Part shown: piece by piece, positions 1 to 5,085 of the stretch
Layout: each line of letters begins with the position of its first letter
Numbering within the stretch: the stretch's first letter is position 1
Position numbers and translations under genes: made by a program
Assembly (NCBI GenBank): GCA_023399675.1
Contig: JAEWOM010000099.1
Coordinates: 1-5,085, forward strand
Origin: Bacteroidota bacterium
Lineage (GTDB): Bacteria > Bacteroidota > Bacteroidia > Flavobacteriales > Weeksellaceae
Length of the DNA: 5,085 nt
Reading direction: 5' to 3'
Notes under the pieces: generated by a model
What the model was told of the DNA's origin: nothing
Database searches by the model: none
The model's input: only the letters and a program-made list of their open reading frames with translations

Positions 1-1
1 C

Positions 2-427
2 GGAACCAAAAACGGCGCATTGATCGGTGAGGCACTGGTCATCAACAATGAAAGCCTTCAGCAGGATTTTCCGTTTCATATGAAGCAGCGCGGTGCCCTG
101 CTTGCAAAAGGAAGGCTGCTGGGTATCCAGTTCAAAACCCTACTGGAAGACAGGCTGTATTTCCGTCTTGCTGAACATGCGAATCATCAGGCACTACAAA
201 TCGCGGACGCCTTCCGGAAGAAAGGCTTCTCATTTCTTGCAGAACCGCAGACCAATCAGGTTTTTCCCGTGCTTAATTCAGAGCAAATTGATGCGTTGGC
301 CAACGGTTTTGAGTTTTACGTATGGCAAAAAGTTGACGAGCAACTTTCGGCAGTACGACTTATTACTTCGTGGGCCACGTCACCGGAACACGTTGCAACT
401 TTAATTCGAAAAATAGAAACGCTGTAA
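2..427 (+). CDS. Low-specificity threonine aldolase (PLP-dependent beta-eliminating lyase family), 3'-terminal fragment
   Basis: The gene is cut by the left edge; 141 codons remain, ending in TAA. The first visible residues read GTKNGALIGEALVI. In the threonine aldolase/aromatic beta-eliminating lyase family a G-G-T-K-N-G motif carries the lysine that forms the Schiff base with pyridoxal phosphate, so the third visible residue is the probable catalytic lysine. The rest is the small C-terminal domain: helix-rich, then the PQTNQVFPVLN strand and a final VRLITSWATSPEHV segment typical of Bacteroidota members. The family cleaves L-threonine or allo-threonine to glycine and acetaldehyde in the cytoplasm. 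The true start lies outside the window, so the TTG at 20 should not be taken as a start. It faces the minus-strand cluster convergently, with 37 bases between stop codons and no convincing terminator hairpin there. The family call is firm; exact substrate specificity is not visible. Confidence 0.88.
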   Translation, partial: GTKNGALIGEALVINNESLQQDFPFHMKQRGALLAKGRLLGIQFKTLLEDRLYFRLAEHANHQALQIADAFRKKGFSFLAEPQTNQVFPVLNSEQIDALANGFEFYVWQKVDEQLSAVRLITSWATSPEHVATLIRKIETL

Positions 428-464
428 TCCCAATTTGCGGAAATAACGGCCGGCTTAAGTACTC

Positions 465-1040
465 TTAGTTACCTGTTCCGGTCGCAGCGACAGCGGTTGT
501 TGCCGGAGCAGAGACCGATTGCGCAGCAGCTACTGCAGCTTTCATTTTTTTGAGATTGCTCTCAATGGTGCTGCATTCCACCACAGAAAGTGCATGTCCG
601 CCTTCGTATTTTATCGAATGATAATCTTTGTAACCTGTTCCTTCTTCATCCGGGTCGCCGATGCCTTCCAGTACTTTACCGTCCTTCATCAAAAACCAGA
701 TTTCGCGAGTGGAAACAATGCCTTCCGACTGAAAAGTATAGTCGAGTTTCAGTGTGTCGCCGTCTTCAACTCCTACGATTTCACCAAATGAACTGTCTTT
801 TTCGAAATTCTTATAGTATAAATTGCCGGTTACTGTTCCGAGGTTGCTCACTACCTTCATGAAAACAGAATCTTTTCCTGTCGCTTCCATATAACAGATT
901 TCCGGCACTTCTTCTATGTTGAAATCGCTGGAATTAACAGTCATCGAATCCTTCGCAATATCCTGTACATTGGATTCTTTTTGCTTTGTACAGCTAAAAG
1001 CCAGCATCGTAATTGTGGCGAGTGCTAATTCTTTTTTCAT
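465..1040 (-). CDS. Small hypothetical lipoprotein with alanine-rich C-terminal tail
   Basis: This 191-residue protein opens with a lipoprotein signal peptide: MKKE, a hydrophobic stretch to about residue 16, and a lipobox ending AFSC, so Cys17 is the likely lipidated residue. Phe at -2 is permissive but acceptable for Bacteroidota. After the Cys comes TKQKESN, with no clear acidic surface-export signal, so an inner-leaflet (periplasm-facing) location is the default guess. The mature core (about 40-150) is acidic and beta-rich, with alternating hydrophobic strands such as DSVFMKVVSNLG and TREIWFLMKDGKVLEG. The last 27 residues, after LKKMK, are low-complexity Ala/Thr/Ser/Val and end ATGTGN. 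I do not recognise a named domain. The start is 26 bases below the stop of the upstream SRPBCC gene, behind an A-rich leader, which suggests co-transcription. It is the last gene of the minus-strand series. Confidence 0.8.
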   Translation of the reverse strand: MKKELALATITMLAFSCTKQKESNVQDIAKDSMTVNSSDFNIEEVPEICYMEATGKDSVFMKVVSNLGTVTGNLYYKNFEKDSSFGEIVGVEDGDTLKLDYTFQSEGIVSTREIWFLMKDGKVLEGIGDPDEEGTGYKDYHSIKYEGGHALSVVECSTIESNLKKMKAAVAAAQSVSAPATTAVAATGTGN

Positions 1041-1066
1041 AATGCTTAATTATTTTTTTCTGCAGT

Positions 1067-1510
1067 TTATCTTTCGGCAAGTTGTTTTACGAGTTCGAAA
1101 CCTTTTTCAAAACCCTGTTTCATCTGTTCGGCATGTTCGTGGCTGGTGTGAACCTCTCCCTGCAGTTTTGTGAAACCGTCGAGTTCGGTGAGGAAGTATT
1201 TTTCCTGGGCACCGCTCCATTCTTCAATTTCGCGCGATTCGGTCACGGCAATGCCGTCTTTTATATATCCCAAATGCTTGAATACAACTTCGCACGGAGC
1301 ATTGAGACTCTCTATCGTTGAAATCATGCCGTTTTCACCGGTTTTATCAAGAAACAGCGTTCTTCCGTCTATTTTCCAGTCTGTTTCAAATTGTCCGCCG
1401 CCACTGCCGAAGAATTTTGTCCATTCCGTATAGCAGTCGGGGCTCCACAAAATTTCCCAGATTTTTTCGGCAGTTGCCCTAATCTCTGTTGAATGTGATA
1501 TCGTTTCCAT
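1067..1510 (-). CDS. SRPBCC (AHSA1/START-like) domain protein, copy 2 of a tandem pair
   Basis: This is a 147-residue single-domain protein. The N-terminal METISHSTEIRATAEKIWEILWSPDCYTEW is the classic first strand and helix of the AHSA1-type SRPBCC family (helix-grip fold with a deep hydrophobic cavity). Later strands read GQFETDWKIDGRTLFLD and GMISTIESLNAPCEVVFKHLGYIKDGI, and the C-terminal helix reads EQMKQGFEKGFELVKQLAER. The Met at 1508-1510 is preferred because family homology starts there; the open frame extends to 1600, but those 30 residues (rich in N, S and K) look like untranslated leader. The family includes Hsp90-activator-like domains and small-molecule binders, and most bacterial members have no known ligand. 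It is paralogous to the gene just upstream (W..E.Y..W near the start, NGM in the middle, G.I.DG after it), consistent with tandem duplication. The 99-base gap upstream could hold its own promoter. Confidence 0.87.
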   Translation of the reverse strand: METISHSTEIRATAEKIWEILWSPDCYTEWTKFFGSGGGQFETDWKIDGRTLFLDKTGENGMISTIESLNAPCEVVFKHLGYIKDGIAVTESREIEEWSGAQEKYFLTELDGFTKLQGEVHTSHEHAEQMKQGFEKGFELVKQLAER

Positions 1511-1609
1511 GTGATTTGATTTGAAATTTACCTTTGAATTTTTTATCTTTTGGGAATTCGTGATTACTCCGTAATACAGATTTGAGTTTGGTTGCAGCAC
1601 TCAACTATG

Positions 1610-2035
1610 TTATTCAGATTCAGCGAGTTTCTTTACTTTTTCTAATACTTTCGGATAATTGCTGTTGAAAAAATCCTCGAATTCATCGAGTGAATTTACT
1701 GAAATTTTTAGTTCTGTGCCCTGTTCGTTTTCGGTGAGGAGATAGGTTTCGCGCGAATCTTCCCAACCCTGATCATCACGCACTCCATCATAAATCCAGC
1801 CTTTATGCTGCATGGTGAGTTGCCTGTTCGGAATATTCTTTTTGATGAGGTTGTACATTCCGTTATTCTTAGCGTCATACAAATCGATGAGGCTGTCTTC
1901 TTCCCAATTGCCTTCGAACCTTGCGCCCTCATTCATCACTCCGGACCAGATTCTGTAGGTTTCCTGATTCCATAAAGTTTCCCAAATTTTTTCAGGTCTG
2001 GCTTTAATTTGCGTTTTATATTCGAGATTTTTCAT
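1610..2035 (-). CDS. SRPBCC (AHSA1/START-like) domain protein, copy 1 of a tandem pair
   Basis: A 141-residue cytoplasmic protein of the AHSA1-type SRPBCC family. MKNLEYKTQIKARPEKIWETLWNQETYRIW is the first strand and helix. GARFEGNWEEDSLIDLYD and NGMYNLIKKNIPNRQLTMQHKGWIYDGV are the central strands, SRETYLLTENEQGTELKISVN is the late hairpin, and a long lysine-rich C-terminal helix ends KKLAESE. The length fits a single complete domain. It matches the next gene (1510-1067) segment by segment, so the two look like an old tandem duplication. Its ATG lies inside the end of the O-acetyltransferase gene, with a 20-base overlap in a different frame, and an AGGAAG stretch directly abuts the ATG. Translational coupling to that gene is therefore likely. 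The ligand or substrate cannot be inferred. Confidence 0.88.
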   Translation of the reverse strand: MKNLEYKTQIKARPEKIWETLWNQETYRIWSGVMNEGARFEGNWEEDSLIDLYDAKNNGMYNLIKKNIPNRQLTMQHKGWIYDGVRDDQGWEDSRETYLLTENEQGTELKISVNSLDEFEDFFNSNYPKVLEKVKKLAESE

Positions 2036-2597
2036 CTTCCTGATTTATTTCTTTGATTATTTTAACAGGGTTTCCAATTGCCACCACATTCGCGGGGATA
2101 TCTTTTGAAACCACACTTCCTGCTCCGATGACTGCATTGTCGCCAATGGTCACACCGGGCAGTACAGTGACATTTCCTCCGAACCAAACGTTGTTGCCCA
2201 CGGTTATGGGTTTCGCAAACTCCAGTCCTTTGTTTCTCTCATCTGCTTTCAGTGGATGACCGGCAGTGTAAAAGCCGCAGTTCGGTCCGATGAAAACGTG
2301 GCTGCCGAACTTTACTTTTGCACCGTCAAGGATGATGAGATTATGATTCGAGTAAAAATTCTCGCCGATCTCAATATTGTAGCCGTAATCGCACCAAAAT
2401 GGCTGTTCCATCAGAAATTCCTGTGGCAGATTCGGGATAATCTGTGATAGCAATTCTTTTCTTTTTTCCAGATCAGAATACCTGATGCTGTTGAAATCAC
2501 TGCACAAATTTTTACAGGCAGTTCGCTCCGCAGTCAGCTCCTGATCGAAGTTTGCATCATACAGCATTCCTTTTCGGCATTTTTCTTTTTCGGTCAT
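2016..2597 (-). CDS. Sugar O-acetyltransferase (maltose/galactoside acetyltransferase type, left-handed beta-helix)
   Basis: A 193-residue acetyl-CoA-dependent sugar O-acetyltransferase of the Maa/LacA group. The start at 2595-2597 gives MTEKEKCRKGMLYDANFDQEL, which matches the family N-terminal capping helix; an upstream in-frame Met (2642) adds only unrelated residues overlapping the VOC gene. The domain order is: helical cap to about residue 60; QPFWCDYGYNIEIGENFYSN (65-84); the first hexapeptide coils; FYTAGHPLKADER, with His114 in the place of the family's catalytic histidine; then WFGGNVTVLPGVTIGDNAVIGAGSVVSKDIP and the IGNPVKII end motif (174-181). The family forms trimers and acetylates the 6-hydroxyl of hexoses or related acceptors; the real acceptor here is unknown. 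It starts 7 bases after the VOC stop and its 3' end overlaps the next SRPBCC gene by 20 bases, so it sits in the middle of a tight operon. Confidence 0.93.
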   Translation of the reverse strand: MTEKEKCRKGMLYDANFDQELTAERTACKNLCSDFNSIRYSDLEKRKELLSQIIPNLPQEFLMEQPFWCDYGYNIEIGENFYSNHNLIILDGAKVKFGSHVFIGPNCGFYTAGHPLKADERNKGLEFAKPITVGNNVWFGGNVTVLPGVTIGDNAVIGAGSVVSKDIPANVVAIGNPVKIIKEINQEDEKSRI

Positions 2598-2604
2598 TAC
2601 CGGC

Positions 2605-3468
2605 TCACGAATTATAGGCCGCTTCCAAATCAGCAATTTCATTCTTCTTCATCTGCATCATCGCTTCCACCACTTTCTGCGCTTTTGCAGGATTTTCGAA
2701 ATCATTCATCAGCTGAAGCAATTTCTTCGGCACAATCTGCCAGCTTACTCCGAAAGGATCTTTAAGCCATCCGCACATCTGCTCTTTGCCACCATTTTCG
2801 GTTAAGGAGTTCCATAAATGATCGGTTTCCTGCTGATCATCAGTCATCACTACCAAAGAGATCCCTTCGTTGAAGTCAAACTGGTGGTCATAGGAATTGT
2901 CCATACAGAAAAAAGTGTAGCCATCGAGTTCAAACTGCGCGTGCTGCACATTTTCCGGTACTTCATGCGTTTCATTGCCAACGCCTTCACCATATTTCAG
3001 GACGCCGCCGATGGATGAATTCGGGAAAATCCGTGTGTACAGCTCCATCGCTTCCATTGCTTTTCCGTTGTTTTCATGAATATACATTAACGTCGGAATA
3101 ATTTTCTGCGTTCCCTGCATACCGAGATACACCTGCCAGGTAACTCCAAATTTGTCACGTACCCAACCGTATTTTTTGCTCCACGGATATTCGCCGAGTT
3201 CCATCAGAACCATTCCGTCTTTTGCGAGTGGTGTCCAGTATTTTTCAACTTCCTCTTCAGTTTCGCAGAGTACCATAAAGGAAATGGAAGCATTTTTCTG
3301 GAATTGCGGTCCGCCGTTTAAGAGCATAAACCGCTGTCCGAACAGATCAAGATTGATGACCATCGGCGATTCTACAGTGATTTTACCGTTAAAAGCATCA
3401 CAGTAAAAGTCAGCTGATTCTTTGGCATCGCCGTCGTACCATAAACAGGGAAAAATGTCGTTGTTCAT
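2605..3468 (-). CDS. Two-domain PhnB-like VOC family protein
   Basis: A 287-residue cytoplasmic protein made of two fused PhnB-like vicinal-oxygen-chelate domains (the group often labelled 3-demethylubiquinone-9 3-methyltransferase or glyoxalase-like). Domain 1 spans about residues 3-116: IFPCLWYDGDAKESADFYCDAF at the start, DLFGQRFMLLNGGP in the middle and DKFGVTWQVYLG at the end. Domain 2 spans about 122-250 with the same landmarks: IIPTLMYIHENNGKAMEAMELY, ELDGYTFFCMDNS and DPFGVSWQIVPKKL. A C-terminal helix (about 251-287, LLQLMNDFENPAKAQKVVEAMMQMKKNEI) follows the second domain, as in many PhnB-like proteins. The methyltransferase label is a historic name and no enzymatic reaction should be assumed. 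The ATG at 3466-3468 is preceded by an A-rich leader and an 87-base gap, so this may be the first gene of the VOC/acetyltransferase/SRPBCC block. Confidence 0.92.
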   Translation of the reverse strand: MNNDIFPCLWYDGDAKESADFYCDAFNGKITVESPMVINLDLFGQRFMLLNGGPQFQKNASISFMVLCETEEEVEKYWTPLAKDGMVLMELGEYPWSKKYGWVRDKFGVTWQVYLGMQGTQKIIPTLMYIHENNGKAMEAMELYTRIFPNSSIGGVLKYGEGVGNETHEVPENVQHAQFELDGYTFFCMDNSYDHQFDFNEGISLVVMTDDQQETDHLWNSLTENGGKEQMCGWLKDPFGVSWQIVPKKLLQLMNDFENPAKAQKVVEAMMQMKKNEIADLEAAYNS

Positions 3469-3555
3469 ATTGATAGTTTTGATTCGGTTTTCTTAGGGGT
3501 TTTTAATGCATGTCAACTGCTTAACCGTGCAGAGGAAAAACTCCTGCTTTTTTCA

Positions 3556-3619
3556 TCACTGATTCAGAGGAAACCAAAACAGCGTAACATCATCATTCGT
3601 CTGTCCTCCAATTTTTTTT
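3556..3619 (-). other. Out-of-frame C-terminal codons of the GNAT gene beyond an A8 homopolymer
   Basis: On the minus strand the coding sequence runs TAC, then eight A, then TTGGAGG. Reading seven A instead of eight continues the GNAT frame as YKKIGGQTNDDVTLFWFPLNQ to a TGA at 3556-3558, followed at once by a second TGA. The recovered tail fits the family's final strands (FYKK-IGG, then hydrophobic TLFWF), which strongly suggests that this stretch was or is the true 3' end of the gene at 3593-4000. The run sits at 3612-3619 on the plus strand as eight T. Confidence 0.8.
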
Positions 3620-4000
3620 GTAAAACTGAATGGCGTGTTCGTCTTCATTTTCAGCATTTACAAATACTCCTGCAATTCCCTCTTTTCTACAGATTTCCGA
3701 AAGGTGTTTCATCAGCAAAGTTCCGGTCCCTTTTCGCTGAAGGTGTTCCGCAACTGCCAAATCGAAAACATAACATTCCGAATGACCGTGCACAGACGGC
3801 AGAATGTATGCTGAAAGTCCGCCAATAATGGTTTCTTCAACTTTCGCCACAACAAAAATATTGTTTTTGTTATTTAGAATTTGTGTACAGAATGCGAGGG
3901 ACGCGGATTCTGCAGGTTGCATCTCAAAAACACTTTTGTAAAGCTGCGAAAGTTCCTGCATCATTACCTCATTTCCCGGTTTCAGACGAAAAATCTGCAT
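3593..4000 (-). CDS. GNAT family N-acetyltransferase, AAC(3)-I-like, with frameshifted C-terminus
   Basis: As read, the frame gives 135 residues of a GNAT-fold acetyltransferase. TIIGGLSAYILPSVHGHSECYVFDLAVAEHLQRKGTG (57-93) contains the core beta strand (YVFDLAV) and the acetyl-CoA pyrophosphate loop Q-R-K-G-T-G (88-93). ENEDEHAIQFYKK is the late motif B region. The GG.LSAY.LP...E.Y..DLAV pattern resembles, from memory, the AAC(3)-I aminoglycoside 3-N-acetyltransferases and uncharacterised relatives; actual drug modification is not established. The reading frame ends abnormally: after FYKK it continues NWRTDE and stops, whereas a one-base shift at a run of eight A gives IGGQTNDDVTLFWFPLNQ, the expected family ending. 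The lesion is therefore a +1 insertion or a sequencing error, and the restored gene would be 147 residues ending at 3556. It begins 6 bases after the upstream lipoprotein stop. Confidence 0.85.
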   Translation of the reverse strand: MQIFRLKPGNEVMMQELSQLYKSVFEMQPAESASLAFCTQILNNKNNIFVVAKVEETIIGGLSAYILPSVHGHSECYVFDLAVAEHLQRKGTGTLLMKHLSEICRKEGIAGVFVNAENEDEHAIQFYKKNWRTDE

Positions 4001-4006
4001 GATGTT

Positions 4007-4591
4007 TTAATCTGCAAATTGAATCAGGGAATTTTTAAAATGCAGATATTCATCCCTGTACTTTTCGAGATCTGCGTCCGAACTGTACTTAATTCCGAAA
4101 ACCTGATTGGTATGACTGACGTTTTCTGACGTTTCTTCATACGAACGGCTGTAAGTTCCGTCGGTGGCCTTTACCGTCCACCGTTTCACAAAATTTCCGT
4201 TCTTCTCTTCCTCAGAAGTTTCAAAAATACGTTCGCCGGGCATCACTTTAATATCTGTTGGCTCTCCGCTCCACTGCGGTGAAAAAACATAAAACTGTAC
4301 TTTGCCGTCCGGAGCGGTGAAAACTGCACTGTCGAATCCTTCCGAATTGGTGTACGATTTCAGTGAGTTCTCTGCTTTAAAATTCGATGGATACTCAATT
4401 TCAAACCATGCGACGGAGAATTTGCTGTACTCCGTTGGTGTTTGTTTTTCCGGAATTTTCAAAGTATCAATTGTCGTACTTTGAACAGTGGAATCCGCCG
4501 GGTTCGGCAATGATTTCACCTCATTTTTTTCACAGGACAGTAAAATGGTGAACAGTAAAAAACCGATATTTTTACTTATGATTCTCCGCAT
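4007..4591 (-). CDS. Small hypothetical lipoprotein
   Basis: A 194-residue protein with a good lipoprotein signal: MRRIISKN, a hydrophobic core GFLLFTILL, and the lipobox LLSC, making Cys20 the lipid anchor. EKNEV follows the Cys. A linker rich in Pro/Ser/Thr (about 28-54) leads to a folded domain of about 135 residues with strands such as FSVAWFEIEYPSNF, SAVFTAPDGKVQFYVFSPQW and FVKRWTVKATDGTYSRSYEE, ending in an amphipathic helix (DLEKYRDEYLHFKNSLIQF). The pattern of a short beta domain plus a final helix recalls small PsbP-like or DUF-type lipoproteins, but I do not recognise a specific family. The ATG lies 20 bases inside the end of the broken SRPBCC gene upstream and there is no Shine-Dalgarno, so it may depend on translation of that gene. 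It is followed after 6 bases by the GNAT gene. Location: cell envelope. Confidence 0.82.
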   Translation of the reverse strand: MRRIISKNIGFLLFTILLSCEKNEVKSLPNPADSTVQSTTIDTLKIPEKQTPTEYSKFSVAWFEIEYPSNFKAENSLKSYTNSEGFDSAVFTAPDGKVQFYVFSPQWSGEPTDIKVMPGERIFETSEEEKNGNFVKRWTVKATDGTYSRSYEETSENVSHTNQVFGIKYSSDADLEKYRDEYLHFKNSLIQFAD

Positions 4592-4988
4592 AAATCTCGA
4601 AATTGTGGAGGATTTTATCCCATCCGTCGCGCTGCATTTCTATGGAGTTTTTCTTTTCCGGCTCGAAAGTCTGGTTGATTTCGGTAGTTTCAGGATCAAG
4701 CGCGTTGAAAACTACATGAACTTTACGGCCGTCGTCGAGGGTATACATCAGGTGCTTTTCCGGAACGATTTCATCAAAAACCCCTGAATAATCGAAGCCG
4801 AAACTTCCGTCCTTTGCTTCCATACGGTAAACAAATCTGCCTCCTTCGCGAAGATCACTCTTAGCTGAAGGGCATTTCCATTCGTCCGTTGCAAAATGCC
4901 AATGCGTAATATGTTACGGCTGTGTGAAATATTCCCATATTTTCTGCACTGGTTTCAGGAGTGTAATGTTTAATTTAATCGGTTCCAT
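4572..4988 (-). pseudogene. SRPBCC (AHSA1-type) gene interrupted by an in-frame TAA
   Basis: Translating from the ATG at 4986-4988 gives MEPIKLNITLLKPVQKIWEYFTQP, a stop (TAA at 4914-4916, codon 25), and then HITHWHFATDEWKCPSAKSDLREGG in the same frame, running on to RMEAKDGSFGFDYSGVFDEIVPEKHL and the C-terminal RDGWDKILHNFEIYAENHK. The joined sequence is a complete 138-codon AHSA1-type SRPBCC protein apart from the stop. At the stop position relatives usually carry an acidic residue (P-E-H-I), so a single GAA or GAG to TAA type change is the simplest explanation. A downstream Met (4821-4823) opens an 83-residue frame, but this lacks the first strand and helix and would not make the whole fold. 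It belongs to a different subgroup from the tandem pair at 1067-2035: the FATDEW.CPSA..DLR.GG.F.YRMEAKDGS signature is absent from them. Its 3' end overlaps the lipoprotein start by 20 bases. Confidence 0.85.
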
Positions 4989-5013
4989 ACTTTTTCTTTT
5001 TTCCACCAAGATA

Positions 5014-5048
5014 CAAAAAATTAGATTCGGAATAAGCAAATACGGCAA
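5014..5048 (-). promoter_or_regulatory. Possible Bacteroidota-type promoter for the SRPBCC/lipoprotein/GNAT block
   Basis: On the minus strand a TTG (5046-5048) is followed by 22 bases and then TAATTTTTTG (5014-5023). This approximates the flavobacterial -33 TTG / -7 TAnnTTTG pattern with one mismatch in the -7 box and a spacing inside the accepted range. It lies about 25 bases from the ATG at 4988, with a purine-rich GGTGGAAAAAAG leader between. AT-rich spacer sequence matches such motifs easily, so this is tentative. Confidence 0.3.
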
Positions 5049-5085
5049 CTCAGCAAATCATTAATCCTGTGAACTACGCTGGAAA

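Noticed and set aside
428..464. Possible bidirectional terminator between the convergent threonine aldolase and lipoprotein genes
   Set aside because: Only short palindromes (CGGCCG, CTTAAG, AGTACT) are present; no stem-loop with a T-run can be drawn.
1511..1600. N-terminal extension of the SRPBCC frame to a Met at 1600
   Set aside because: The extra 30 residues have no SRPBCC similarity and are N/S/K-rich, as untranslated AT-rich DNA would give; the domain starts right at the Met encoded at 1508-1510.
2598..2642. Upstream Met at 2642 for the sugar O-acetyltransferase
   Set aside because: It would overlap the VOC coding end, and its 15 residues do not fit the family, whereas MTEKEK at 2597 matches the usual N-terminus.
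3485..3525. TTGACA-like element upstream of the VOC gene
   Set aside because: A sigma-70 -35 of the E. coli type is not expected in this lineage, the spacing to any -10-like sequence is short, and no TAnnTTTG box follows.
3532..3555. Hairpin followed by a T-run (GCAGAGG, AAAAACT, CCTGC, TTTTTT), read on the plus strand as a possible terminator
   Set aside because: The stem is short and needs a bulge. The T-run is in the plus orientation, where no gene ends nearby. In the minus orientation, following the GNAT gene, there is no T-run after the stem.
4572..4823. Treating the 83-residue frame as an intact small gene
   Set aside because: It lacks the first strand and helix of the SRPBCC fold, and those are encoded directly upstream in the same frame, interrupted only by one TAA.
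1..5085. CRISPR arrays, tRNA/rRNA genes, insertion sequences, toxin-antitoxin or defence genes
   Set aside because: No regularly spaced repeats, transposase motifs, cloverleaf-like sequences or recognisable defence domains were seen on either strand.

Overview
The window looks like ordinary chromosome from a member of the Bacteroidota, most likely a flavobacterium of the Chryseobacterium/Kaistella type. This is inferred from AT-leaning base composition, the lack of strong Shine-Dalgarno sequences, A-rich leaders before several start codons, two small lipoproteins of the kind common in that group, and the protein families present. It is not a proven assignment.

Layout. The left edge carries the last 141 codons of a PLP-dependent threonine aldolase on the + strand, cut by the window just upstream of its PLP lysine. 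All other genes lie on the - strand and converge on it. In transcription order, from right to left, they are: an AHSA1-type SRPBCC gene broken by an in-frame TAA (4988-4572); a small lipoprotein (4591-4007); a GNAT acetyltransferase resembling the AAC(3)-I group, whose C-terminus is frameshifted at a run of eight A (4000-3593, restored end 3556); a two-domain PhnB-like VOC protein (3468-2605); a maltose/galactoside-type O-acetyltransferase (2597-2016); two tandem AHSA1-type SRPBCC proteins (2035-1610 and 1510-1067); and a second small lipoprotein with an alanine-rich tail (1040-465).

The genes fall into tight blocks. Block one is SRPBCC pseudogene/lipoprotein/GNAT, with a 20-base overlap and then a 6-base gap. 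Block two is VOC/O-acetyltransferase/SRPBCC, with a 7-base gap and then a 20-base overlap. Block three is SRPBCC/lipoprotein, with a 26-base gap. The blocks are separated by gaps of 87 and 99 bases, so they may be one long transcript or two to three. No stretch above 300 bases lacks a gene.

Functionally this is a set of small soluble stress-type or ligand-binding domains (SRPBCC, VOC), two acetyltransferases and two envelope lipoproteins. No pathway can be assigned from sequence. I found no mobile element, CRISPR array, RNA gene, toxin-antitoxin pair or defence system. The most informative observations are the two gene-breaking lesions in the upstream block and the repeated SRPBCC paralogs. 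I do not see evidence for a novel system here.
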